From assembly GCA_936450465.1 (NCBI GenBank), contig OW388302.1, forward strand, positions 59,804,328 to 59,868,327: 64,000 nucleotides of DNA, in the 5' to 3' direction. Shown here piece by piece: positions 54,901 through 64,000 of the stretch. Within the stretch, counting starts at the first letter, position 1, and the number at the start of each line of letters is the position of its first letter. Position numbers and translations under genes: made by a program. The notes beneath the pieces were generated by a model, which saw only the letters and a program-made list of their open reading frames with translations, searched no databases and had not been told where the DNA came from. This stretch comes from Gibbula magus (taxonomy: Eukaryota > Mollusca > Gastropoda > Trochida > Trochidae).

Positions 54901-57377
54901 AATGAACTAACTCTATCCTTCCAACTCATTCTGGCTGTAAAATAAAGGATATCTGCCTTTACTTGACTAATACCATGTTTATCTCAATATGAGAAATATT
55001 GACCAGATGAGAATAAATTGGTTTTGTCAAGAAATAACTTTCTTTGTTATATCATTATCAATGTGTTTCTTGCGAAAATATTATGGCCGCGGCAAACCGC
55101 CACTATGACGTCATATCATTGTTCTATTTATATTGTCACTGTAGCCTGATGGCATGTTTATTTCACTGATAGAATAGAGTATCTCATTCTCAATTACATA
55201 ATAACAATCTGTACCGAATAATTATGTAGGTCTTCATGTCAGTATAAATGTCGTGACAATTAGTTATTTTTTATAATAATTAATTATGCTACTCAATAAA
55301 TCACTTACTCATGGTTTTGGCAATTGTTGGACTTTGATAAGTCACTACTTCTGCTATGGAAACAGATTTTGTGACCTGGTCCATGCAGCGGAGGAATCCG
55401 ATTTTCTCCATGGCCACGCTGTTGGGGGCTTCTCTCAGGTCAACGATCTTGAGGCTGACGATCTGGCGGGTGTTGACCTCCATCATTGTGTAAGTGCAGT
55501 ATTGGGCTGTGTGCCCTGGAGAATCGTTCCTCCCGTCTCCTGCCAATACGATGTGGGATTCATTTTTTTGCAACTTGGTCAGAAAGTCTAACAGCATGGA
55601 GTTCCAGTATAATTCTATGGCGGGAAGTGAATAGTAACTCTGCACATTGTAAAAAAACGATTTGGTGACACATCCTAAGTTCATGAAGGAAAACAACAGG
55701 TTGATTTTTGAAAAGCAATTTCCGGTGAGTAGTATATTGGCCATCTGAAGATTACCAGTGAAGATAGACTTGATTTTTGGTTGCGAACACCATTGTCCGG
55801 AATGTCCTTTGGGGCAATTCCAGGATACCACAAGAGCGGTAGCCACCATTCTTGAAGTAAACACGAAACTGTGCTGACACTGCTGACAAACAGGTCCTGT
55901 TGAGTTCTTTACTAATTCTACAATAGAATGTACAAAAGCTATACATTTCTTTGAAGATATTGCATCCAGGTAATCCTCGCCGATGTCAAGACCAGGCAAA
56001 GGCTCGTTGTCATCCATGTCAGGCAGTGAGATATTAAGGAAGTCATCTTGGCTGTTGATGCTGTCGATGCTTTCCCCAAGGGTGGCACTGTAAATATTAT
56101 AATAAATTCACCATTTTGAATTGAATAGGTATTATTAATATTATTACAGTCTTATTATTATAGGGTGGGGACATAATAATCTGTGATAAGTGTTATCAAA
56201 TTCAATATCCATTCAACAAAGAATGTGTTTGAATAATTTTAACTTCCTTACATAAATTGTTTCAGCAAAAAGGGAAAATTACAAACTTGAGTCTCCTCCA
56301 TGTCATTAAAAAAAAAAAATCAGCTTTCCTATGCCCATATTTGAGCAAATAGCCATTACCGGTATTTGATGGTATTTGGTAAAATCCTTATTCAGTTTTG
56401 ATATTTATTCTTATGTGCTCAGAGAACAGAATGAATCACATACCTGGTCAAATTGACAGCATCATTCAACTCTTCCAAGGGTGAAGCTAGATTGTGGTCA
56501 GAGAGATCTTCAACTGTCTGATGTAAAGGAAAATATATTTCTATAATCATATGCACATGTACAAAACAAATGTAATTCATATAATCATCTGTGAGAAATT
56601 GTTAATGAAATATTTCTTGATGTGGGATAAGTATATCCACATGTAGAATCTATGTGAATTCATGTGAACAATACAATTGACAATAGGAATATTTCCAGAT
56701 TTGTAACATAAACATACCCATTGCATGATGTAGGAACATCGTCAGCTTCGATGTCACTGGTAGGAGAACTAGGTGGAGATATCAATGACAGATCTGAAAA
56801 TTAGAAATCATATATGGCCATATTTAGATTCATACAAATTTTACTTCTGTCAAGGGCGTAGAAACATGGGCGTAGGTAATTACTGAGATCTGTTCATGAA
56901 AATGATAAACTGAACAAAAGCAACAAAGCTCTGATGACATCAATGAATGCTCTGACATCTTAACAAAACTCTGGTGTTGTAAACAAGGCTCTGACACCAT
57001 CAAACAATGCTTATATGACATTGAAACAATAAAATGATTACATCATATAAAATATATCACAACTAATTGATGAAAATATCCTCAGCAAATCTCAGATATT
57101 CATAACTGTTTAAATTAGTGTTATTGATATGCTTGATATCAGGAGAGACCTCTCTAGCATCTATCGCCGCTAATGGCTGCAATACTGCCGAAGCGGCGTT
57201 AAACAATCACTCACTCACTCTAGCATCTATTTTTTCTTATTATCTTTGAAAATGTCAATACCCACCAGCAACATTTAATAAGATATCCAAATCTCGGTTT
57301 TTCTGAGGTGTGCTCACTGTTGGGAGCTTGAAACATTCTTGTTGGGGGGTTCTGGTGCTGGCAGGTCTGTTTTGGAA
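51904..57377 (-). CDS. Multi-exon transposase-like gene, GDGRNDSPGH family
   Basis: Core exons with agreeing splice phases (minus): 56087-55309, 54864-54788, 54085-53978, 53368-53157, 52902-52834, 52356-52261 and 52150-51904, ending TAG. Tentative earlier exons: 57377-57266, 56793-56718 and ~56508-56445. Motifs: CQQC..NCPKGHSGQWCSQP (zinc), IVLAGDGRNDSPGHTAQYCT (likely first catalytic Asp), TYPEINHQWDVWHAAKNLEK, HTGSLEVFHNHILMYC, AIDFNHHVHRPD, then a basic C-terminus. The same order occurs in many fish, coral and mollusc transposase-like proteins. Where relatives, as I recall them, have TDR(H/S), this one has TYQS, i.e. Asp to Tyr, probably removing catalysis. No stop in any core exon, despite a SINE and a MITE in introns. 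Confidence 0.7.
53537..53835 (-). mobile_element. tRNA-SINE in intron, 12-bp TSD
   Basis: TATTGTAAATGA at 53525-53536 and 53836-53847. Tail (GAGGT)n. The head lacks part of the A box (CGCGCTAACCCGCCCCC). Confidence 0.95.
54127..54570. mobile_element. MITE, 444 bp, ~115-bp TIRs, 9-bp TSD
   Basis: CAGTCTGATTAAAATCGACC opens; its inverse closes at 54570. The arms align to about 54240 and from 54457. AATTGTGCG occurs at 54118-54126 and 54571-54579. A 9-bp duplication with long TIRs suggests Mutator-like mobilisation. It is in an intron. Confidence 0.9.
57165..57218 (+). mobile_element. LINE-A 3' end, 54 bp, 12-bp TSD
   Basis: TCTAGCATCTAT at 57153-57164 and 57219-57230. Among the shortest LINE-A copies seen. 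Confidence 0.94.
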
Positions 57378-57834
57378 CTGCAAATTACAACAATAAAAAT
57401 TATTGAATCAGTAGGTATGGATTATGAGGAAAAAGACATGAAAGACAACTTCATCAAAGTTACAGATGATAAGCTCTAAAATGCTAAACAATATATGCCA
57501 GCATTAAAATTGAATTCTTACAATAATACTTGAATTGTATTTATTTATTCTTTTCAATTAGTATTACTCATGGCTGTAATAAAATTATTTTATTATATGA
57601 CGAGCGATGAAATACTGGGATTTAACAGTGAAATAAACTGTCTATCAAGCTACAGTGAAAATAACTTATATTTTCACTGCGAATTGTGACTGATATCATT
57701 TGACGTCATAAAACAATGGTCTCACGCGGCGAATTGGCTTATGACGTCACAGTGTTACTGTGGTGACGGGCTGTGCCTATAGCGGCCGCTCGGCGTGAAA
57801 ATGACCCTTTTCGGACGTTATTACATAGACTTGT

Positions 57835-58710
57835 ACAGTTCAAAGAGGAATGTCACTTGGAGATGGTCGCATCCTGGAGACATGATCTCTGATCAGCTCC
57901 GACATTGGTGGGCATGGTCTTTTTGCAATGGAGCGGGAAATGCTCCTGGGATCGTCATAGGCAAGCTCATACTGTCTTTTCATTGGCTTGTCATCTTTGG
58001 CCTTCTCCTCAAACACCATCACTTGCAGGTCCCACTTGTAACCATACGTTTTCTCTATTTTCGTGGATCTAGCTGACCACTTCTTTGACTTCTTGTAGCT
58101 TCCCTCAAAGCTGCAATGTAACATTATAATAATATACTATTTATGAGGCAAATGCAATGGCCAATACGCTACAAAACATCTGCGTAGACATATTTTCTTT
58201 ATTTGTGAATAAGTGAATTATGAAATAGAATGATATGAGAATCCACCACAGTTGTCTGTAGTTCCGATAATATGGGAACATCTTCAGGAAACGAGGCTCT
58301 GTAACAAGTTGCCTCAATGTTTCCATCTCCGGACTGGACTTTTCAAGCCATGGTCGGTGTTCATTTTCGGTAGCATCAAGTAGTCCATGACTGCAAGCAC
58401 CACCTGCCCATTCGTTGAAATCCCAGCTTTTCCATGACTGGACTGGATGTTGATTCTCTGACATCAACGACCTCTATGTGAAGAAGTGCATCGGTCTAAG
58501 GTGCAGAACTGTGCACAGTGACCCGGCGAGTCGTTACGGGCATCTCCAGCAACTGCAACTTCTTGGTGAACATGTCACGTTGCATGGACTCCCAACATCT
58601 CTCTATGGCAGGTTTTGCATACAGGCGCTGCACCGCATAGTATGTAGTGAGAATCCCCACGATGATCTGCTAGTTCTTTCCATCTTGGAAATTGATTATG
58701 GACATTAATT
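57835..58710 (-). pseudogene. Decayed paralogue of the GDGRNDSPGH transposase-like gene
   Basis: On minus, about 58660-58480 reads VAVAGDARNDSPGHCAQFCT with stops around it. 58467-58255 reads WKSWDFNEWAGGACSHGLLD and LVTEPRFLKMFPYYRNYR, matching the exon at 53368-53157. 58110-57840 reads YKKSKKWSARSTKIEKTYGY, then DLQVMVFEEKAKDDKP and SRSIAKRPCPPMSELI, matching the last exon. Several exons are lost and stops are present. It lies directly upstream of the intact gene in the same orientation, so it looks like a tandem duplicate. Confidence 0.75.
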
Positions 58711-58847
58711 CGAGAGGCATCTCGTTTCTTTACTGTTTCCCGAATACTTTTCTACCTCACGAGATGAGACAAACATGATATTTGACAAGAATTGACGGAT
58801 ATTATATTTATTATATGATGGTATCCTTGTAATTACGTCCGAAAACT

Positions 58848-58900
58848 CGCCGCTAATGGCTGCAATACTGTCGAAGCGGCGTTAAACAATAACTCACTCA
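58848..58900 (+). mobile_element. LINE-A 3' end, about 53 bp
   Basis: CTCGCCGCTAATGGCTGCAA to AACAATAACTCACTCA. A partial ACGTCC duplication flanks it. Confidence 0.85.
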
Positions 58901-60064
58901 CGTCCTTGGTTATCAACACTAAAATAAGTTTAAACAGATGTCAAAATAAAGTAAACACAGACAGCGAGAAAACAAACTGAAGAGCCTGTCATTTGTAAAC
59001 AAATGCCGATAACTGGTTACAGATAAGCGCGCGTTTGCGCTATATGATAAACATACATTAGACAGTGCCTAGTTTAAAACAAGAGTAGCCTCCCTTTCGT
59101 TTTGGTAAGCGATTTCGAGAATTTTGATGGACTGTTATTGTTTCATTGACAGTTTTAGCAATTAACATTTAAATATATATTTAGATACGTAAATGAATAA
59201 GTTATAAGCAGATGATAGGCAATTTCAGTTGACAGATGTACCATGAAATTAATCGGTCCTTTGGCCTAGCTAGCATGATATCTATCGGTCATTTATGAAA
59301 TGAATCGGACTATGAATCTGAATCCCTGGAAGTCCATGTTGTTCTTTGATTATTACTTACAATCAACATAGGAAAATGTGTAGGGGTACTTACAACTTAG
59401 TACTACCAGTAAGACACATTCACAGGAGATTCATTTAATACTCTAAACTACACGTATCTGCAAACCAAATATTTTCCAAATATTCAAAACTCAAAAGTGT
59501 ACCTAGTTTGATTGTCTATGGGACTGACTAAAAAGGCGAATAATGCTTTAAAACCATAGAAGTTTAACACTAGGAAATCATAGTTTTGACCAACAACATG
59601 TGAAAGTTAGAAGCAGATACCCTTGACCAGCATGGCTAATTTGCATAAATGGGCGGAGTCAGATGAACACGTGGAGGTATAACAAAAACAATAATAATAC
59701 GCTTGCTATCTCCTTTAGTAGGAATTCCGGTGCCAGAGATACTGCAGCAATTAAAATGTTATTCATGATCTACCCGGCTTAATATAGCTTACTATATATT
59801 TCACATAATATAGAACATCCCATAGCAATAAATCAAATACGTAAAGCCGCTGTAATAACTGTTATCTTCGTTATATCTTTGATACAGCAAACTCTTAATA
59901 TATTTTTTCGCAAACTTTGTGCAAACCAATCGAAAAAATTCTACTAGTACAACTGTCAACCTGAGACACCCATCTTTGTATATCTCAAAATTTACATTCT
60001 CATAATAGATTTACTTGCTTCCGAACGGGGTATACTTCACTTGCATTTACGTAAACATATTCCC
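58901..60064. other. No gene seen
   Basis: AT-rich. The frames present have no recognisable motif. Confidence 0.5.
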
Positions 60065-60116
60065 GATTTGAATGATCTCTAGAAACTAATTAATTACAAA
60101 GCAACAAATTTATACG

Positions 60117-60371
60117 CTACTCACTGAAGGGCTTCTCCACAGACGTAATCTTTACTGGACTTTTCGAAGTACTTGCAATCTCGAGGAGAGTGTGATCTTT
60201 GGATTGAAAGCAGACGCCCCGGTGAAATTTATCTTCTCCATCTTGTACAGTCATGTAGAAATACGATATTGGATGTCCGGTAGACGACATTACTTTCGTC
60301 TTCAATGGTGACACATCGTGCACAAAGCCACACACAGCTATGTCTTCGTCAAGCTTCAGTCGCTTCGCCAT
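60117..60371 (-). CDS. Small OB-fold-like protein, 84 aa, paralogue of 10608 gene
   Basis: Starts MAKRLKLDEDIAVCGFVHDV and ends SPVKITSVEKPFSE. Over 84 residues it differs from the 10.6-kb copy at roughly 18 positions, many conservative (I/M, F/Y, V/L). The ATG context is ACCATGG. The TATA box of the other copy is not kept. As there, a CTTCA|GTGAGT donor-like site precedes the stop. Function unknown. Confidence 0.55.
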   Translation of the reverse strand: MAKRLKLDEDIAVCGFVHDVSPLKTKVMSSTGHPISYFYMTVQDGEDKFHRGVCFQSKDHTLLEIASTSKSPVKITSVEKPFSE

Positions 60372-61303
60372 GGTCCAAGAGTCAGATGGGTTCCAGAGAT
60401 ATCAAAAAGCAGAAGAATGAGTACTGTGGTCAGTTCTTGTAATTTACAAACCCTGTTAGTACCTCAAACTCTCTCTCCCCATCCCCCCCCCCCCCCCCCC
60501 CCCCCCTTGTTTGGTATATTCTCTATTTATACTACAGTTGAATTTTTAAACCGTTTATAAGCCACTGAACAAACAGATTATTAAATCTATTTCTTATATA
60601 TTCAAACTTTGCAATTAAAGTGATGTCTAATCAGTTCATAAACATTTGATGTAAACAAGCTCTGCAAAATATGTACAGTGCATGATCAAACAAATGTTTA
60701 GTATTGTCTTAGGTCACACCCTAAGCTCCGTTTACAATAATACCGCATCACCTATGCGTCACCACGCGCAAAACATAGTTCACTCGAAAAATAATAAAAG
60801 TATTTAGTTTTTGATTCGATTACATGCTTTTTAAATCAAACTTTCAATCAAACTACAATTAGAATTCACGTTGTAACGTTTTTAAAAAGTTTAATCAGGA
60901 AAAAAGCATTTGATAGCAGTGTCATGATTGCGCAATGATACAATGATAAGATAGTACCGCGCGTTATTTTTTGTAAACGTCAGAGTATGAATGTTATCCT
61001 TTTCAGCTGTCAATCTCGTCTTTATGAGAATGTATACCAGTCACATGACCTTGTTTAATGCAATCAGCAGAGAGCATATTGCTTAAATTTTTAAAGTCCT
61101 AATTTATTATTTATTAACTCATAAATGTTTACCAGAAAATACTAATCAACCAAATGTAGAGCTTCCTTGTAGTCCTGCAATAACATTATCCATTTAAATA
61201 CACACAAAAATGTTCAATGTGTCTTGCGAATTCCCATTTCATTTTAAAGAACCGCATAAAGGAGTTTATAAATAAGAACTTTCTAATGCAACTTTCTGTC
61301 TTA

Positions 61304-61347
61304 CAACAGGGACTTTATATAGATATATTGTATATATAAGGTCCCTG
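61304..61347. mobile_element. 44-bp inverted-repeat insertion, 4-bp TSD
   Basis: CTTA at 61300-61303 and 61348-61351. The insert runs CAACAGGGACTTTATATAG.. to ..AAGGTCCCTG. Copy 1 near 7283 lacks it. Confidence 0.8.
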
Positions 61348-61664
61348 CTTAAAAGGAGGATTCTATCGATGTTTTTTCTGTGGAAACGAAATTCGACGGG
61401 GTAGTCCTATTTACAAATATATGTTACTAATACATGCTTAAAACACAGTCAAATTGAAAGATAGTAATGAAGATAATGTTTTGATGACATTATATTTCAA
61501 AATTTGATAAACGCAAGCGTACATTTAAAAAAAATTAAACAATGACAACTAAAGCCATTCATCATACATCATAAAAGCAAAGTATTTATTAATTAAAAAT
61601 ATTAAAAATCCAATATGGCGCCAAAACCCTACCTTCAAGCTATGGGGCAGCTACATCTGTGATG

Positions 61665-61838
61665 CATACGACGTATCTGCAGCAAATGCAGTGAATCAAA
61701 GGGCCATTCGGTTTCCTATGGGACTTGGAAAGAAGGCACCTAATAAATCGGCCTTATCAAAATTTCGATGTGGTGTTGCTCCCATAAGGGTAGAGATTGG
61801 CCCTTATGAACATGTTTTATTGGAAAATTATGATGGCT
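61665..61838 (+). pseudogene. Short LINE RT C-terminal fragment
   Basis: Reads AVNQRAIRFPMGLGKKAPNK, then SKFRCGVAPIRVEIGPYEHV. The pattern KFRxGxxPxRxExGxY is found just before the C-terminal zinc motif of several LINE ORF2s. Short and ending in TGA. Confidence 0.4.
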
Positions 61839-61844
61839 GAGAGG

Positions 61845-62558
61845 TATGGTGGCTGATTTCTGCCATTCGCGTCTTCGCTTCTTCCTGTTATTCTAAGCAA
61901 GGGCGAAATAGCGAAGTGGCGATGCGAAGTAGCGAGGTGGCGATGCGAAGTAGCGAAGCGGCGATGCGAAGTAACGAAGATGCGATGCGAAGTAGCGAAG
62001 ACGCGATGCGAAGTAGCGATGCGAAATAGCGAAATAGCGAAGGTTTTGCTTCGCTACTTCGCATCGCTACTTCACTACTTCGCATCGCGACTTCTCTACT
62101 TCGTATCGCCACTTCGCTACTTCCAATCGCCACTTCGCTACTTCGCATCGTTACTTCGCCACTTCGTTAGTTCGTTATTTCGCCACTTCGCCACTTCGCT
62201 ACTTCGCCAATTCGTCATTTCGCCATTTCGCGTCGTCGCTACTTCGCCACTTCGCATCGCCACTTCGCTACCTCGCATCGCCACTTCGCTACTTCGCATC
62301 GCTACTTCGCTAGTTCGCCGGAAATAGCGAAGTGGCGATGAGAAGTAGCGAAGTGGCGATGCGAAGTAGCGAAGCAAAAATCTTCGCTATTTAGCTATTT
62401 TGCATCGCTACTTCGCATCGCCTTTTCGTTACTTCGCATCGCATTTTCGCTACTTCGCATCGCGTCTTCGCTACTTCGCATCGCCACTTCGCTATTTCGC
62501 CCTAGATTCTAATAACACGAAGTAGCGAAGACGCGAATAGCAGAAATCAGCCACCATA
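61845..62558. mobile_element. 714-bp foldback element made of GCGAAGTAGCGAT-type repeats, 6-bp TSD
   Basis: Ends TATGGTGGCTGATTTCTG and its inverse. GAGAGG at 61839-61844 and 62559-62564. The inside alternates plus blocks (GAAGTGGCGATGCGAAGTAG) at 61910-62045 and 62325-62375 with inverted blocks (CTACTTCGCATCGC) at 62046-62310 and 62385-62505. Open frames here are repeat artefacts. Confidence 0.9.
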
Positions 62559-62589
62559 GAGAGGGGCCATTTGATTTCGTGTTAACTTT

Positions 62590-62960
62590 CCAACACGAAA
62601 TCGCGAAATCGCGAAAAAGTCAAAACGAAATCGCGAAATTGTGAAACGAAATCGCGAAACAGGGAAACAAAATCGCGAAACAGCGACACGAAATCGCGAA
62701 ACAGCGAACGAAATCGCGAAGGAGCGAAACGTCCGCGAAACGAAATCGCGAAGGAGCGAAACGCCCCCGAAACGAAATCGCGAAGGAGCGAAACGTCCGC
62801 GAAACGAAATCGCGAAGGACCGAAACGTCCGTGAAACGAAATCGCGAAGGAGCGAAAAAGCGAAATTGCGAAAGAGCGAAAGAGAGAAATCGCGAAAGAG
62901 CGAAACCGCGAAGGTGCGAAATCGCGAAGAAGCGAAATCGAGAAGGAGCGAAATAAGGAT
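62590..62960. repeat. CGAAATCGCGAA satellite, 32-bp period in the middle
   Basis: ACGAAATCGCGAAGGAGCGA AACGTCCGCGAA repeats at 32 bp from about 62705 to 62850, flanked by shorter CGAAATCGCGAAA and GAGCGAAA units. CpG-rich. The 115-aa frame is an artefact. Confidence 0.92.
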
Positions 62961-64000
62961 TTTACAGTTCCCTGTTCATAGTAAGTAAGATCAGATGTTT
63001 GAGCAAATAATCTGATGTCCTATAATTGTTTTTTTAACGTAACATGACAATTATATTATAAGGCGATGAACCGGTATACAGAGCAGTTATGATGTATTAT
63101 AGAATCTGCATGTTATATTTGTCTTTATGTGTAGTGTTATTTGTTAGAAATATATACACTGGAATTCTAATTTCGAAAAACTTATAAACTTGTTGGTGAT
63201 TTCTTTTATCTCTTTAAATTATAAACCGTTATATTTTACGCTTCGTGTACTGTATACTTCGCTTCGTATATAAAATGATTTTATCCAATATATCAAGTTT
63301 CAACATCACATATCATAGAGATCTTGAGTGTAATTTTAAACAAAATATATCATTCGTGGGATTCGAACCTTAACCAAGGACAAGAGTAGAATAGACGGTC
63401 AAGGCAGTAACCACTAGACAACACATCACCTCATCGGCTTTTGACACGAATTGTATTCATTAACTACATATACAGAAAGAAACTACTTATTTTCTTTCTA
63501 CTTCTATGTCGTTTAAATAGAAAGAATGATAGTATTTACTATAAAGAATGCGACGTTTCCTAACTTTAGGTGTTGATAGGCCTGCAAACAAGGCATCTAG
63601 TATATCTATTAAAGTTGATCGCGAGGAAATGTCGCTTTAATTATTGTAAATCTGTCATTGGTCATGTCATAAAATTCAACCATATTTACAGATAATATTT
63701 CTAAAAAGTGGGTATGGTACCAACTACTTTGACGTCTTGTAGTCCATGAGGTACACACTTTTTGATGCCCACATAGAGTGACCAAGGTTTGATGTGTTTA
63801 AAATGAAGATTGGTGGCTGCTTTCAATAATAAACCATGATAGCAATCATATTTTAGCAGCTATAAGTTTTTATGGTGATCATAAAAAGTCACTTGATGCT
63901 GGTTCCATCACAACAGATATGTAATTAGTTGTTAGGTACCACTATGGTAATCCAAGATGGCCGCACTTCCTGTTTACACAGTTGCTATGCAGGAGCTGAT
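62961..64000. other. No gene seen to the end of the window
   Basis: AT-rich, with the tRNA-like stretch listed separately. Nothing else recognised. Confidence 0.5.
63355..63430 (-). other. tRNA-like sequence (possible SINE head or tRNA relic)
   Basis: On minus: TGTTGTCTAGTGGTTACTGCC (A-box-like), about 35 bases, then GGTTCGAATCCCACGAATG (B box). It is not the SINE head found elsewhere in the window. Too irregular to call a functional tRNA. Confidence 0.35.

Larger units (their letters stand above)
60065..61655 (-). mobile_element. OB-fold repeat, copy 2, inverted relative to copy 1
   Basis: Continuous homology to 6978-8055 and 10505-10918 on the opposite strand. Here the two blocks are joined directly by a 24-C run (60483-60506), so the 2.4 kb in copy 1 is extra. 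Contains a 44-bp mini-insertion at 61304-61347. Confidence 0.75.

Noticed and set aside
55286..55668. Plus-strand ORFs over the transposase exon
   Set aside because: Antisense shadows; minus strand has splice sites and motifs.
61888..62988. ORFs of 79-115 aa
   Set aside because: Repeat artefacts of foldback and satellite DNA.

Overview
The window is eukaryotic: spliced exons with GT/AG borders, AT-rich intergenic DNA, tRNA-derived SINEs, LINEs and many DNA transposons, and no bacterial operon. The repeat repertoire points to a mollusc (gastropod or bivalve). The signs are SINE/LINE ends with GTGAGTGAGTGAGTT and CGGCGTTAAAC, TIR elements carrying internal ~150-bp arrays ending in (ACGG)n, and LINE 5' ends of the ...CGCCTCTTACGACAAGC... 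type. The species cannot be fixed from sequence alone. No single-copy host gene can be defended with confidence; almost everything recognisable is transposon-derived.

Layout. 0-2 kb: an 11-bp CpG-rich satellite, then a three-exon OB-fold-like gene with a 27-G run inside exon 2. 2-7 kb: a two-ORF LINE (LINE-A, minus strand; zinc-knuckle ORF1, endonuclease/RT ORF2) and the end of another LINE (LINE-B). 7-11 kb: a repeat with a small TATA-box OB-fold-like gene; an inverted second copy lies at 60-61.7 kb. 12.8-21.8 kb: one LINE-A copy cut in its RT domain by a ~5.8-kb Ngaro/DIRS-like tyrosine-recombinase retroelement that carries an SGNH-hydrolase-like ORF. 22-25 kb: SINEs and an array rich in nuclear-receptor half-site sequences.

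25.3-30.2 kb: a 4.9-kb DNA transposon with perfect 33-bp TIRs and a 4-bp target duplication. It encodes an F-box/LRR-like exon and a DUF7869-like, probably RNase H-fold, transposase that can share one first exon. 31.2-39.5 kb: a PIF/Harbinger transposase gene split in frame by a hAT element (8-bp duplication). The hAT is itself invaded by a GC-rich Gypsy fragment whose integrase continues into a PHD finger and is followed by a TatD-nuclease-like ORF. 41.7-43.2 kb: a SANT/Myb-like gene, possibly the second Harbinger gene, with a SINE in an exon. 43.5-46.1 kb: SINE cluster and LINE-A copy 3. 46.4-58.7 kb: a plus-strand gene joining a CXC-type cysteine region, a Lys/Ala/Pro repeat and a P2X7-tail-like cysteine domain. 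It converges on a well-preserved multi-exon minus-strand transposase-like gene (GDGRNDSPGH motif), behind which lies a decayed paralogue. 60-64 kb: second OB-fold repeat, a 714-bp foldback element and a 32-bp satellite.

LINE-A and the tRNA-SINE share the same 3' end, so LINE-A probably mobilises the SINE. Many insertions have exact 9-14 bp target duplications, and several have an uninterrupted homologous site elsewhere in the window, so much of the nesting order can be read directly. The strongest candidates for undescribed biology are the F-box transposon, the Gypsy with PHD and TatD modules, and the CXC/P2X7-like plus transposase pair.
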